A DNA stretch of 64,000 nt from assembly GCA_037974335.1 (NCBI GenBank), contig CM075760.1, positions 11,502,600-11,566,599 of the forward strand, read 5' to 3'. Below are positions 32,271-43,519 of this stretch, one piece after another. The notes under the pieces are model-generated. The model searched no databases and was not told the DNA's origin. It saw only the letters and a list, made by a program, of their open reading frames with translations. The position numbers and the translations under genes were made by a program. Position 1 is the first letter of the stretch. Each line of letters begins with the position of its first letter. This stretch comes from Prionace glauca. Lineage: Eukaryota; Chordata; Chondrichthyes; Carcharhiniformes; Carcharhinidae.

Positions 32271-32356
32271 CATAAGCGGGTTGAGTTTATCCACGGTTTT
32301 AAATTAGATTAGGAAGCAACATTTTAAAAATTCTTTGTAAACTAATTTTACAGGAA

Positions 32357-34640
32357 ATAGATTTCCCCGGAATCCAGCGACGTCTGGAAAATAACCACCA
32401 AGGCATTCACTATAACCTCCGCCATTTCTTTCAGAACCCTCGGGTGCATTCCATCCGGTCCTGGGGACTTGTCCACAATCAGCCCCTCCAGTCTGTCGAG
32501 CACCACCTTTCTAGTAACAGTAATGTCATTAAGACCCTCCATTCCTACCACCTTTCCATCGCTAACACCCGGCAAATTATCCACGTCCTCCTCCGTGAAG
32601 ACAGAAACAAAAAAGTTATTCAAGACCTTAGCCATATCCCCATCCCCTACCACTAGCTCCCCTTTCTCATCCTCTAAAGGACCAACGTTTACCCTAGCCA
32701 GCCTCTTCCTTTTTATATATTTATAAAAACTCTTGCTATCCTTTTTTATATTAAGTGCTAGCCCAGCCTCATAGCTTCTCCTACCCTCCTTTATCAATTT
32801 CTTTGTCAATCTTTGTTGACATTTAAACCTTTCCCAATCCTCTTCTCGCCCACTGCTCTTAGCTACTCTAAACTCCTCCGCTTTTAATTTAACACTTTCC
32901 TTCACCTCCTTTGTTATCCACGGCTTATTACCTCTCCTCCTACTGTCCTTTTTAACCATCGGAATAAATTTCTGCTGAGCACCAAGAAAGATCTCCTTAA
33001 AGATCCTCCACTGCTCCTCAGCAGACCTACCTTCCAAAGCGCTCCCCCAGTCCACATTCGCCAATTCTTCTCTCATCCTACCATACTCCCCACTATTCAA
33101 ACAAAGGACGCGTGTCTGGGAACCCACTTTCTCCTCCTCCATCTGCACCAGAAACTCCACCATACAATGATCACTCTCTCCAAGAGGATCCTTCACCGCA
33201 AGGTCCCTAATTCTACCCGCCTCATTACATAGCACCAGATCCAAGATAGCTCGCTCCCTCGTCGGCTCCAACACACACTGTTCAAGGAAATTATCCCGGC
33301 AGCATTCCAAGAACTCCTCCTCGAGCCCACCTCGTCCAACATGGGTCGACCAATCAATATGCAGATTGAAATCTCCCATAACTACTGCCGTCCCATTCCT
33401 GCACGCTGCACTTATTTGCGCGTTAACAGCCCGCCCCACCTCCAGATCATTATTCGGGGGCCTATAGACGACACCCACTAGCGTCTTCCTCCCTTTTCTG
33501 TTCCTAATCTCCACCCACAACGATTCCACTTTCTGCTCCTTGGCTCCGATATCATCCCTTGCTACCACCTTGATACTATCCTTAATCAGCAGAGCTACGC
33601 CACCCCCTCTTTCCTCCTGCCTATCCTTCCTAAACACTTGATAACCCTGTACATTCATCTCCCAGTCCCTGTCACCTTGCAGCCATGTCTCTGTAATGGC
33701 CACCAGATCGTATCCATTTGTGTCGATCTGCGCCATCAGCTCATCCACTTTATTCCGAATGCTTCGTGCATTCAGATAAAGCGCTTTCATCCCAGCCTTC
33801 ACCTGGACCCTACTTGCCGTAACGCCACCAATTGGGACATCCTTGGCCTCTTCCCTTACCTGTACCCTATCCTTAACTTTAGACCTCATAGCGTCACCTA
33901 CCCTCGCACCCTCCCCCCCCCTAATTAGTTTAAAGCCTTGTCTACAGTCCTCTTTACTCGATTCGCCAGCACTCTGGTCCCAGCATGATTCAGACCAACC
34001 CCATCCTGCCCGAACAGGTCCCACCTACCCCAATACTGGTGACAATGCCCCATAAATTCGAACCCATTCCTCCCACACCAATCCCTGAGCCACCCATTTA
34101 CTTCCTTTATCCTATCAACCCTACGCCCGTCTGCCCTCGGTTCAGGCAGTAGCCCAGAGATAACCACCTTGTCGGTTCTACTTTTTAATTCCATTCCCAG
34201 CTTCTCATACTCCCTTCCCAGATTCTCAGTCCGCATTTTGCCTATGTCGCCGGCACCCACATGTACTACAACGACCGGGTTCTCACCCTCCCACTCCAGA
34301 TTCCTCTGCAGCCCAGCTGCGACATGCTGTACCCAAGCACCAGGCAGACAACACACCCTTCTGTGCACTTTGTCATTGTGACAAAGGACAGTGTCAATAC
34401 CCTTCACCCCACTATCCCCAATCACTACTACGTTCCTTTTCCCCTTCTCTTTGCCTATGTCCTGCTGCATCACTGTACCGTGTGCAGTTTGCTCACCAAC
34501 CTCTCTTGCCTCGTCCTCTTCCAGACTGGAAGCAAGAACCTCAAACCTGTTATGCAGGTTAAGAGGCTGAGGCCTCCGCTCCTCACCCCCCTTCCTCCTC
34601 CCAGCAGCCCCCTTTTGTCCCTGACCCTTAGATTTAGCAG
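32357..34640 (-). mobile_element. CR1 LINE: ORF1 esterase and ORF2 endonuclease region
   Basis: On minus from right to left: ORF1 C-terminal part with an SGNH/GDSL-type esterase domain ('VVVIGDSGVKG', 'VVVVHVGAGDIG', and 'DGVGLNHAG' as the Asp/His block), ending at 33925. Overlapping it in another frame comes ORF2, with an AP-type endonuclease ('LYLNARSIRNKVDEL', 'DLVAITETWLQGD', 'RGGGVALLIKD', 'VVYRPPNN', 'VVMGDFNLHID', 'GESDHCMVEF') and the start of RT ('VDKSPGPDGMHPRVLKEM'). It ends abruptly at 'SLDSGE', exactly in RT. No stop breaks ORF2 here. It is the missing 5' part of the family seen at 29.9 and 50.3 kb. Confidence 0.92.
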
Positions 34641-35455
34641 ATTAACTAAGCCCTACCCTGGTTTGATCTATCAAAATGCATCACCTCGCATTAAATTAAA
34701 TTCCATCTGTCAATCGTCAGCCCACTGGCCCAATTGATCAAGAACCCACTGCAATCCAAACTAACCTTCTTCACTGTCCACTAAGCCACTCACCTTGGTG
34801 TTATCTGCAAACTTAGTAATCATGCCTCCTAAATTCTCATCCAAATCATTAATACAAATGACAAATAACAGTGGACCCAGCACCGATCCCTGAGGCACAC
34901 CGCTGGTCACAGGCTTCCAGTTTGAAAAACAACTCTCTCCATCTACCCTCTGGTTTCTGTCATCAAGCTAATTTTGCATCCATTTAACTACCTCACATTG
35001 GATCCCGTGAGATTTAATCTTATGCAACAACCTACTATGTGGTATCTTATCCAAGGCCTTGCTAAAGTTCATGTAGACAACATCAACTGCACTGCCCTCA
35101 TTTACCTTCTTGGTTCCCTCTTCAAAAACCTCAAACTTCTGAGACATGATTTTCCACTCTCAAAGCCATGCTGACTGTCCCTAATCAGTCCTTGCCTCTC
35201 TAAATGCCTGTAGATTCTGTCTCTCAGAATACCTTCTACCAGCGTACCCACTACAGATGTGAGGCTCTTTAAAGTGCATCAAGGTAGAGAAATCCCCAGG
35301 GCCTAATGAAGTGTATCCCAGGACATTGTGGGAGGCGAGGGAGGAAATTGCAAGTCCCCCAGCAGAGATATTTGAACTGACATCCACAGGTGAAGTGCCT
35401 GAAGATTGGAGGGTGGCAAATATTGTGCCTTTGTTTAAAAACAGGGAAGCAAAGT
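34641..35455 (-). mobile_element. Second LINE (CR1-like) with inverted 5' segment
   Basis: 34641-35262 on minus encodes RT parts ('ERQGLIRDSQHGFESGKSCL', '[21 protein letters not shown]', '[15 protein letters not shown]'). 35265-35455 is on plus and encodes the piece that should come just before ('EKSPGPNEVYPRTLWEARE ... TGEVPEDWRVANIVPLFKNR'). An inverted 5' part beside a normally oriented 3' part is the mark of twin priming. A different, older family than the neighbouring CR1, with broken frames. Confidence 0.8.
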
Positions 35456-35580
35456 TGTGAGACCGGCCAGTTAAGCAGAAAGAAACTCACTGACCCTCCC
35501 ACTTCAACTGTCAGAGTGGACATATTTCAGTGCTGGATGTGATTAACAGCAGCAATAACAGCAGAATCCAATGATTGTAA

Positions 35581-36534
35581 TCAATTATGAACTCGCTGGT
35601 GTCTCAACAGGGTAGATGACTGAGTGAATCCTTTCCCACAGTCAGAGCAGGTGAATGGTCTCTCCCCAGTGTGGACTCGTTGGTGTCTTCTCAGGTTGGA
35701 CAAATCTCGGAACTGCTTCCCACAATCAGAGCAGGTGAATGGTCTCTCCCCAGTGTGAACTCGCTGGTGTTTTTGCAGAGTGGATGAATCTTTGAATTTC
35801 TTTGCGCACACTGTGCAGATGAACGGCTTCTCCTCAGTGTGAATTCGTTGGTGTGTCAGCAGATGGGTTGAATTTTTGAATCCCTTCCCACAGTCAGAAC
35901 AGATGAATGACCTCTCCTCGGTGTGAACCTGTTGGTGTCGCATCAGGTTGGATAACCATCTAAACCTTCTCGCGCAGAGAGAGCAGCTGAATTGTTTCTG
36001 CTCAGTGTGAACTCGCTGGTGTGTCTGCAGGTTGGATGACTGAGTGAATCCCTTTCCACACTGAGAGCAGGTAAACGGCCTCTCCCCAGTGTGAGCTCGC
36101 TGGTGTGTCAGCAAATCGGATAACTGATTGAATCTCTTCCCACACTCAGAGCAGCTAAATGGCCTCTCCCCAGTGTGAATTCGCTGATGTGTCTGCAGGT
36201 TGGATAACTGAGTGAATCCTTTCCCACACTCAGAGCAAGCAAATGGCCTCTCCCCAGAGTGAACTCGCTGATGTATCTTCAGGGTGGATGAATGTTTGAA
36301 ACCTTTCCCACATGCTGTGCAGGTGAATGACCTTTCCTTCATGTGAATTCGCTGGTGTGTCAGCAGGTGGGATGAATTTGTGAATCCCTTCCCACAATCA
36401 GAGCAGGTAAATGGCCGCTCCCCGGTGTGAATACGTCGATGAGTTTCTAGTTTTGAGGGGGTTATGAATCTCTTTCCACAGTCCTCACATTTCCACGGTT
36501 TCTCTGTGGTGTAGGTGTCCTCGTGTCTCTCCAT
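35581..36534 (-). CDS. ZNF C: C2H2 zinc-finger protein, 317 aa
   Basis: Eleven tandem C2H2 fingers, from [21 protein letters not shown] to [23 protein letters not shown], every zinc ligand present; stop at 35581-35583. It starts at [16 protein letters not shown] (ATG 36532-36534); the usual family Met before EKPWKC is Thr here, so translation must begin at this upstream ATG. Likely a nuclear DNA-binding protein; no KRAB-like domain. Coding exon acceptor on minus at 36833 (TTTTACAG|ATG), preceded by a perfect TACTAAC branch point (36863-36869). Probable first exon ends at 'caacatct|GTAAGT' near 37.63 kb, next to the CCAAT promoter at 37.7 kb. The intron holds a SINE and a Penelope-like fragment. 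This is the best-preserved ZNF of the cluster. Confidence 0.9.
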   Translation of the reverse strand: MERHEDTYTTEKPWKCEDCGKRFITPSKLETHRRIHTGERPFTCSDCGKGFTNSSHLLTHQRIHMKERSFTCTACGKGFKHSSTLKIHQRVHSGERPFACSECGKGFTQLSNLQTHQRIHTGERPFSCSECGKRFNQLSDLLTHQRAHTGERPFTCSQCGKGFTQSSNLQTHQRVHTEQKQFSCSLCARRFRWLSNLMRHQQVHTEERSFICSDCGKGFKNSTHLLTHQRIHTEEKPFICTVCAKKFKDSSTLQKHQRVHTGERPFTCSDCGKQFRDLSNLRRHQRVHTGERPFTCSDCGKGFTQSSTLLRHQRVHN

Positions 36535-36973
36535 GTTCAACAATCAAATTAAGTTTCCGCACACATAGGGTCTTTCCCGGCTCCAAATGGGAATGTTTCT
36601 TCAAGCTGTGTAACTGGTTAAGGCAGGAACAATCAGTTCAAAGTGCGTGTGCTGATGCTTTTCTCGTCACACTGAGAATTAATAACTGATGAAGCTGATA
36701 GAGCAGACAATTATTTCTCCATTTAGATTCAAAGGCCACTGATCTTCACTTTGCAATGAATCAACTGAATCTTTCAGATCCTGATGCAACGTTTGGTTTG
36801 AGATTTCTGGCTTAAATCCTCATTTCTAACATCTGTAAAAGAAGTTGACAAAAGTAATCAGCGTTAGTACAGGATAGACATTCAGAACAGACAATTCTAG
36901 TTTCTCTGGAGCATTTTTTCCCCCTTTCATTCCCCAAAAGCTGTAAGTTTCCATCTCACACATTGAGAGGCAA

Positions 36974-37308
36974 TTCCCTAGTGGTATTATCGCTAGACTA
37001 TTAATCCAAAATTCAGCTAATGTTTGGGGACCCAGGTTTGAATCCTGCCACGGCAAATGTAGAATTTGAATTCAGTACAAACATGTGGAATTAAGAATCT
37101 ATTGATGATTGTGAAACTATTGTAGATTGTCGGAAAACCCCATCACTAATGCTTTTTAGGGAAGGAAATCTGCCATCCTCACCTGGCATGGCCTACATGT
37201 GCCACCAAAGGTACAGTAATGTGCTGATTCACATTGGTTTACTGGGGCATTTCAGAGGGCAATCGGTTCAAGGGCACTGAGGGATGGGCAATAAATGCTG
37301 GCCAGCCA
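36974..37308 (+). mobile_element. tRNA-derived SINE in the ZNF C intron
   Basis: Head 'gtggtattatcgctagact' and B box 'aggtttgaatcctgcc', body 'gaatttgaattcagtac', end 'gatgggcaataaatgctggcc'. The same family (reverse strand) is at 9.1, 45.2 and 61.1 kb. The head and the LINE-like tail (GGGCAATAAATGCTGGCC) are both readable. Confidence 0.8.
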
Positions 37309-37310
37309 GC

Positions 37311-37490
37311 AATGATGTGGAGATGCCGGCGTTGGACTGGGGTAAATACAGTCAGACAATTCACAAAACCAGGTTAAAAGTCCAACAGGTTCATTTGGTA
37401 GCAAAAGCCAGCGATGCTCATGTCTCATGAATGAAGAAAAAATAACTCTCCTTTCATTCTCATTCTGCTGGATATAATACTGAACCTCCA
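37311..37490 (-). mobile_element. Penelope-like 3' fragment in the ZNF C intron
   Basis: The plus strand starts 'gatgtggagatgccggcgttgg' and runs 'ccaggttaaaagtccaacagg'; directly abuts the SINE on its left. Confidence 0.8.
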
Positions 37491-37689
37491 CAGGCTGATT
37501 GACAGAGCTGGGCCAAACTTTCCAGAGTCTATAACCTCCCTAGATTCACTCCCGTTCCCTTTCGTTGCAGCAAGTCAACAATTCCCCCAGAATGAGAAGA
37601 AATAGAAAGTATTTTACTTACAGATGTTGGCCTCTTTTAGGTATGGCTTGTTATCCAACTGACCAACAAAAGAGGACATTTCAGTCTGT

Positions 37690-38100
37690 CTGAAGTTCAA
37701 TCTGCATTGTCACAAAGGTCGCGCTCTGATTGGCTGGAGGGCCACAGTCCTTCCGGTCCTCCAATTCTTCCCATTGGTCAACAATTCAACGTGAAGGTCA
37801 GAGGGTGGGCTCTCCCCCGGAACATGCGCAGCTCCCCCTCTCCCTGGACATGCGCAGTCCAGGGCCGTGGGGGAGATCACCGAGCGGCTTCTCGCTCTGG
37901 CCGGAGCCGACAGCCGCTTGTCTGGAAACCTTGGCTCGAGGAGGGGGAGGGGAGCAGTGGGTGGGGGCGGGGCTCCCGGGTCCGCGCAGGCCTCGGCCTG
38001 CGCACAGGGACCCGCAGCCGTCACCGCGGAGCAGTGATTCCTATTGGTTGTTTCAGTGATGACTCCGTTGTGACGTCACAAAGCGGAAGTTGGCCAGTGA
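37690..38100. promoter_or_regulatory. Bidirectional CpG promoter (ZNF C leftward)
   Basis: CCAAT boxes as ATTGG at 37730 and 37772 flank an inverted repeat: TGGAGGGCC (37736-37744) and GGTCCTCCA (37755-37763). At the other end are a perfect CRE, TGACGTCA (38071-38078), and an ETS site, CGGAAGT (38084-38090), with another ATTGG at 38043. In between the sequence is GC-rich with CpGs. ZNF C exon 1 lies just left. The CRE/ETS side corresponds to the side that leads into ZNF F in the copy at 54.7-55.09 kb. Confidence 0.7.
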
Positions 38101-38102
38101 TG

Positions 38103-38420
38103 ATGTAATTTAAACAATGTCTGAGGTCACCACTTGTTGCTCAGATCCCCTTTTCAGCCCAGTGCAACTTGGAGCACACTGTTAATTCACCGGCTGCTGG
38201 GTTACAGGTCCCTCACAGCTCTTACCACAAATTCATGATGAAATAATTTAAATAATGCCTGAAAACACTTTACTTCTTGCTCTGACCCCTTTTTCAGTGC
38301 AGTGCTATTTGGAGTATACTATCAGTGCATTGACTCTTGGGTTGCAAATCCTTACAGTTCTTATCACAAATTTATGATGAAATAATTTAAACAATGCCTG
38401 AAAACACTTCTTCTTCATCA
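38103..38420. repeat. 138-bp tandem duplication at the inverted-duplication edge
   Basis: 'tttaaacaatgtctgagg', 'tttaaataatgcctgaaaac' and 'tttaaacaatgcctgaaaac' begin successive units about 138 bp apart (two units and a start of a third). One unit of the same sequence lies in reverse at 58.13-58.24 kb. Confidence 0.75.
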
Positions 38421-38975
38421 ACTATCTACCACTGTTTGTTGATTGATTACAGCTTCGGGTATCTCAATCGCTGAACACCAGCCAGTCCTGGAATAAGTTT
38501 AATTCTAACTCATTCTAAGTAAATATTCTCACCTGGCCCTCTGTTGAGACTAAGCAGCTTTAATGGTTCATTGTAGCACAAACTGAGCAGTCATAGGAAT
38601 GTGGTCAAGATAGTCCAGTCTCATCAAGCCTCACATTCAATCTGCAGTCCTTCAGTTATGACAGTATATGTGCCTGTATGTAGCTGTCTTGGCTATTGTC
38701 AATCCCGACACTGCCAGTTTGAACGACTACAATGCGTGAGATGTAAATACACCCACCGTGTTGTTAGGGAGGCATTTCCAGCCACACATTCCAGATTTCC
38801 TCTGGACTGTAGGTGGATACCAGATTGATACATTTCATTCAACCACACCCAAGCTGAGTTATTCAAATCTCTTTATTGTACAGAACAATATATTCACAAT
38901 ATCTTTAACACAGAATTTGAACATTCCAGTTTTGATTTCAAGTATTAAGATATTCTGTTAGTTTTTTTTATTGTC

Positions 38976-39320
38976 AATGTCAGGCCTCTGTTGTTCTCCT
39001 TGGAGCAAAGGAGGTTGAGGGGAGATTTGATAGAGGTGGACAAAATTCTAACAGGTTTAGATAAGGTGGACAAAGAAAAGCTGTTCCTATTAGCTGATGG
39101 GAAAAGGACGGGGTGGGGGTTGGGAGGCTGGGAACACAGATTTAAGGTTTTGGATCAGAGATACTGGGGAGGATGTGAGGAAGAATATTTTGATACAGTG
39201 AATTGTAATGACCTGGAACTCACTGCCTATGAGAGAGGAGGAAGTGGAGACAATAAACAATTACAAAGGAAATTGGATGGGCATTTGGGGGGTTTGAAAC
39301 AGAAATGCTGACTAAGTATC
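38976..39320 (+). mobile_element. CR1-like LINE fragment in ZNF D 3' flank
   Basis: 'ttctccttggagcaaaggagg' to 'gaaattggatgggcatttgg', the late RT region of an old CR1-like element. The reverse-strand copy at 57.23-57.59 kb is its duplicate within the inverted segmental duplication. Confidence 0.75.
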
Positions 39321-39449
39321 TCTGAACTTCCTAATACCCTGTCACTCTGTGATCCTTGTGAAATTTGAAACCAGGTGTTCGCAACAAGACTCAAAGAGCA
39401 TCAGCTCACTGGAGGCAAAGTTGTGAGACCGGCCAGTCCAGCAGAAGGT

Positions 39450-39676
39450 TGTGAATCTGTGGAATTCCCTGCACAGTGAGCAGTTGAGGCTACCTCATTG
39501 AATGCTTTTAAGGCAAGGATAGATGAGATTTTAACAGTAAAGGGATTAAGGGCTATGCTGAGCAGGCAGGTAAGTGGAGTTGAGTCCACAAAAAGAACAG
39601 CCATGATCTTATTGAATGGCACAGCAGGCTCGAGGGGCCAGATGGCCCACTCCTGCTCCTTGTTCTTATGTTCTTA
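39450..39676 (+). mobile_element. CR1 3' end inserted in ZNF D flank
   Basis: 'ttgtgaatctgtggaattccc' to 'cttgttcttatgttctta'. It interrupts sequence that is continuous near 57.1 kb in the other arm, so this insertion came after the duplication. Confidence 0.8.
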
Positions 39677-39782
39677 AAGTCACCCTCTGCCCCTCCCCAG
39701 TGACCAACTGTAAGAATGAAAAAAAAGCAGCTCTTGACATAAGACAGCAGAAACAATAACTGCAGAATCCCACCCCTGGAAT

Positions 39783-39922
<140 letters not shown>

Positions 39923-41035
39923 TCAGATGTACAGCCTCTCCCCAGTGTGAACTCGCTTGTGTGACTGCAGGCTGGATGACCGAGTGAATCCCTTTCCACA
40001 CTGAGAGCAGGTGAATGGCCTCTCCCCAGTGTGAACTCGCTGGTGTCTCTGCAAGTGGGTTAACTGAGTGAATCCGAATCCACACTGAGAGCAGGTGAAT
40101 GGCCTGTCCCCAGTGTGAACTCGCTGGTGTCTCTGCAAGTGGGATAACTGGTTGAAACTCTTCCTGCACTGAGAGCAGGTGAACGGCCTCTCCCCAGTGT
40201 GAACTCTTTTATGTATCTGCAGGCTGGATGAGTCAATGAATCTCTTCCCACACTGACAGCAAGGGAATGGCTTCTCCCCAGTGTGAATTCGCTGGTGTCT
40301 CCGCAGATGGGATAACACAGTGAATCCAGTTCCACACTGAGAGCAGGTGAACGGTCTCTCCCCAGTGTGAGTTCGCTGGTGTTTCTGCAAAGTGGATAAT
40401 CGAGTGAATCCCTTTCCACACTGAGAGCAGGTGAATGGCCTCTCCCCAGTGTGAACTTGCTGGTGTCTCTGCAAGTGGGACAACTGAATGAATCTCTCTC
40501 CACACTGAGAGCAGGTGAATGGCCTGTCCCCAGTGTGAACTTGCTGGTGTCTCTGCAAGTGGGACAACTGAATGAATCTCTCTCCACACTGAGAGCAGGT
40601 GAACGGCCTCTCCCCAGTGTGAACTCTTTTATGTATCTGCAGGCTGGATGAGTCAATGAATCTCTTCCCACACTGACAGCAGATGAATGGCTTCTCCCCA
40701 GTGTGAATTCGCTGGTGTCTCCGCAGTTGGAATAGCACAGTGAATCCCTTTCCACACTGAGAGCAGGTGAACGGTCTCTCCCCAGTGTGAACTCGCTGGT
40801 GTCTCTGCAAAGTGGATAATCGAGGGAATCCCTTTCCACACTGAAAGCAGGTGAATGGCCTCTCCCCAGTGTGAACTTGCTGGTGTCTCTGCAAGTGGAA
40901 TAACTGGTTGAATCCCTTCCCACACTGAGAGCAGGTGAATGGTCTCTCTTCAGTGTGGATGCGCCGATGAGCATCCAGCAGAGATGGGGCTCTGTATCTC
41001 TTCCCACAGTCTGCACATTTCCATGGTTTCTCCAT
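39923..41035 (-). CDS. ZNF D: C2H2 zinc-finger protein, 370 aa, truncated
   Basis: Starts [23 protein letters not shown] (ATG 41033-41035) and carries thirteen fingers, all with full C2H2 ligands, ending ...HTGERLYI then a nonsense codon inside finger fourteen (two stops, TGA and TAG, where relatives read TGC and CAG). Fingers 2-5 and 7-10 are alike in order (period five fingers, about 420 bp), and fingers 6 and 7 are almost identical (84-bp duplication), so it grew by internal duplication. Coding-exon acceptor on minus at 41364 (TTTTACAG|GATATTG). The exon-1 donor of the sister gene F (GGGTAAGG) reads GGGAAAGG here (about 41.70 kb), so normal splicing may be lost. Paralogue of F in inverted orientation; probably decaying. 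Confidence 0.8.
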   Translation of the reverse strand: MEKPWKCADCGKRYRAPSLLDAHRRIHTEERPFTCSQCGKGFNQLFHLQRHQQVHTGERPFTCFQCGKGFPRLSTLQRHQRVHTGERPFTCSQCGKGFTVLFQLRRHQRIHTGEKPFICCQCGKRFIDSSSLQIHKRVHTGERPFTCSQCGERFIQLSHLQRHQQVHTGDRPFTCSQCGERFIQLSHLQRHQQVHTGERPFTCSQCGKGFTRLSTLQKHQRTHTGERPFTCSQCGTGFTVLSHLRRHQRIHTGEKPFPCCQCGKRFIDSSSLQIHKRVHTGERPFTCSQCRKSFNQLSHLQRHQRVHTGDRPFTCSQCGFGFTQLTHLQRHQRVHTGERPFTCSQCGKGFTRSSSLQSHKRVHTGERLYI

Positions 41036-41363
41036 GGTGCAGGTGTCCTTGCCTCTCCCTTGGGTGGACAATCAGGTGAAGCCTCGCCCACACACAATAT
41101 GTGTACAGTCTCTCCCCACTGTGAATGGTGTTATATTTATTCAGGCTGTGTAACTGTTTAAAGCTCTTCAGTCAGTGCTCTGGAACACATTCACTTGAAT
41201 TTGGCAGTGTGTTGATGCTTTTCCAGTCACACTGATGTTTGAAATCTTTTCAAATCTCTTTCCGGATTCAATGGCCGATGATATTCAGATCCTGAGGAAT
41301 ATGACTCTGCCAGGTCTAGATGTGACGTTTGAGATTACAGCCTGTGATTCCTCTTTCAATATC

Positions 41364-41850
41364 CTGTAAAACAAACTGATACAAGTCATCGGTGTCAGTA
41401 CAAGATAGAAATTCAGAACAATTCTAGTTTCTATGCAATTTTTTTTCCCCTCTCATTCCCCAAAAGCTGTAAATCTCCATCCCACACACTCTCCCTCCAT
41501 TCTCACTCTGCTGGATCTAATATTCGCCCTCCCAATTCTCCTGAAGGTGCTGATTGACAGATCCATGCTCAATCAGGCTCACTGCTTCCTGTCCTGGAGA
41601 CTCACAGCTGAAAATCTCCATGCAGGCTGCCAGACAGATACATGCCCATATGACTGGACTGAAAATGTGTGGAATATACAGACTGGATTCACTTCCTTTC
41701 CCTTCAGTTGCTGCAAGTCCCCAATCTTCCCCAGAATGGGAAAAGAAATGGAAAGGGGGAAACATTGATTTCCTCCCAGATGTTGCACTGAGGAGGAAGT
41801 TTCACTCTGAAGCTCATTGACTGACTTCTGCATTATAACACTTTCTCAAA
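41364..41850 (-). other. ZNF D intron and former first exon
   Basis: On minus: 'cagtgcaacatctgggagg' exon-1-like sequence (41800 leftward), a lost donor near 41.70 kb, then conserved intron ending TACTGAC (near 41395) and TTGTTTTACAG. Aligns by eye with 55.09-55.61 kb on plus. The CRE/ETS promoter of F is not seen beyond 41.85 kb. Confidence 0.65.
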
Positions 41851-41859
41851 GACATTGAC

Positions 41860-42400
41860 ATCCTTTGCTCCCTCAGCTTGACACATTTATTTGTCTGGCT
41901 AAAAGGATGGTCTCTTTCCTAATGTTCACAATTAAAGGGCTGGTTTCCCTCGAAGATGGCTGACATTTAAGAGAATAATAAATTATTAGAGGACAGAGAT
42001 ATGCCGAGTGTTGTTGATATTGTGGATCTGATATACTATTTATGGTTCTGTAACAAAGTACATTTAGTATTTCTCATCTTGTAAAGAGGCACTGTAGCTC
42101 TGTATGTTTCCACTCATCGAGTCATTACAGCACAGAAGAAATCCATTCAGTAACTCAAGTCCATGCTGACTTCTGTCGAACAATCCAGTGAGTCCCATTC
42201 CCCTTCTATATTCCCTTTCCCCTGCAAGTTTATGTCCTTCATGTGCCCATCTCATTTCTGAAATATATTAAAGGGGACAGTATACTAATATAGGACAGAG
42301 ACGTGTCTGATATTTTTATACGGCAGAGTTTAGATATATTATTTATGGCTCTGTAATAAAATGCACATATCTGGTTGTGTAACATTGGACTGGAGTGACA
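41860..42400. other. Nothing recognised
   Basis: AT-rich sequence without gene-like features; two similar phrases ('ggacagagatatgccgagtgttgttgat' and 'ggacagagacgtgtctgatattt', 300 bp apart) hint at an old local duplication. Confidence 0.35.
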
Positions 42401-42409
42401 TTATATATT

Positions 42410-42625
42410 TGGACAAATCTCTTCCCTCAGAGAATTGTTAGTATCTGGCTTCCTCTCCATGGGGACCAGTGGAGGCATTGAATATCTTCAAGGATGAGTT
42501 AGACAGTTTTTGAATGACAAGGGAGTCAAGACTTATTGGAAGAGGCTGGAAAATGGAGAGAAAGCTCCGATGAGGAAGGATTTCTTCACTCAAGGATGTG
42601 GTGAAGTTTTGGATCCCTTTTTTGC
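42410..42625 (+). mobile_element. LINE C-terminal remnant
   Basis: 'ctccatggggaccagtggaggcattgaat ... gatgagttagacagtttttgaatgac' resembles the end of CR1-like RT frames. Heavily mutated. Confidence 0.45.
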
Positions 42626-42689
42626 AAATCCTTCCACGACATAATTGTTTCCTATTTCCAGTCACACAAGTGTTTGGATTTTTACCTAC

Positions 42690-42895
42690 AGACATACTTA
42701 CATTCAGGTTCTAATGAATGGAGTGGACTCTGTCAGGTTTTGATCTGATGTCTGGTTTGAGTTTGCCTTCAAATTTTGTCATCAAATTTCCTGTAAAAGA
42801 GATCACCACCGTCAGTCAAGAATGGAAATTAAGCGAGGAACGTTTCTCTTGGGGTTGAGTTTTCTGTGTGTAAATCCTCCCCCTCTAACTCCCTG
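42690..42895 (-). pseudogene. Two orphan ZNF exon-2 starts, minus strand
   Basis: Two acceptor-like sites on minus: CTTTTACAG|GAAATTTG (exon start 42790) and CCTTTTACAG|GGAGTTAG (exon start 42892), each preceded by 'ctgactg/ctgacag' branch-like sequence. What follows resembles the 5' UTR part of the ZNF coding exon ('caaaccagacatcagatc'), but no fingers follow before the LINE remnant. Confidence 0.6.
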
Positions 42896-42954
42896 TAAAA
42901 GGAGTTTCCAAACAAAGTCCATCACTGTCAGTCCAGGATAGAAATTCACAACAT

Positions 42955-43330
42955 TCTCTCCTCCTGCTGGCAGGGAGCACCGCGCATGCGCAGCGCTTCC
43001 CTCAGGATGACAGCCGTTAACTCGGGGCCTCCAACTCCGGCATCTGTGCTCGCGGTCCCCAATGGGACGAAGGCGGCCCCCAGCAGTTATTACTCGGTGT
43101 TTCCCGTCTCCACTGGGTGCTGATGAAGCCTCCCCACCCACCCCACCGCCTCCATTACCCTCCAGAATCAGCCGTTTCCCTGGAAACCCGGAGCCGATAA
43201 ATAAAACCACCTTCCCGCGAGCGCAGCAGCAACACCCACTGCGCATGCGTTTCAGATCTACAGTGCGCATGCGCGAACTCTGTTCCGGGGCGAGGTCATA
43301 TTCTGGTTCCCTGTGAATGCTGGGTAAGAT
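42955..43330. promoter_or_regulatory. Bidirectional NRF1-type CpG promoter
   Basis: Three NRF1-type GCGCATGCGC sites (42982, 43241, 43265) within a CpG-rich block; ends 'gtgaatgctgggtaagatagcc', shared with the 28.9-kb promoter. ZNF-type first-exon/intron-end sequence ('ctatcctggactgacagtgatgg') leaves it on both sides: minus at 42.93 kb and plus at 43.52 kb. Confidence 0.65.
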
Positions 43331-43519
43331 AGCCACCATTGAAGGGTGCTATTGCATCAAAATAATCATGTTTTGTGATTCAATTACGATTGAAGCTGAA
43401 GCACCAAGGTATAAAAGTTAAATAACTACCGCAGCAGCTGGTGTCAACAGGCACCACAGCTCTGTCCTGAGTTTAGTTAGTTGCGAAACAAGCGTCTACA
43501 CCTGAAGATGAACTTCTAT

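Noticed and set aside
29884-34640. One CR1 element with a twin-primed inversion spanning 29.9-34.6 kb
   Set aside because: The 3' part on plus is left of the 5' part on minus, the opposite of what twin priming gives, and 1.1 kb of unrelated sequence separates them; two separate pieces are simpler.
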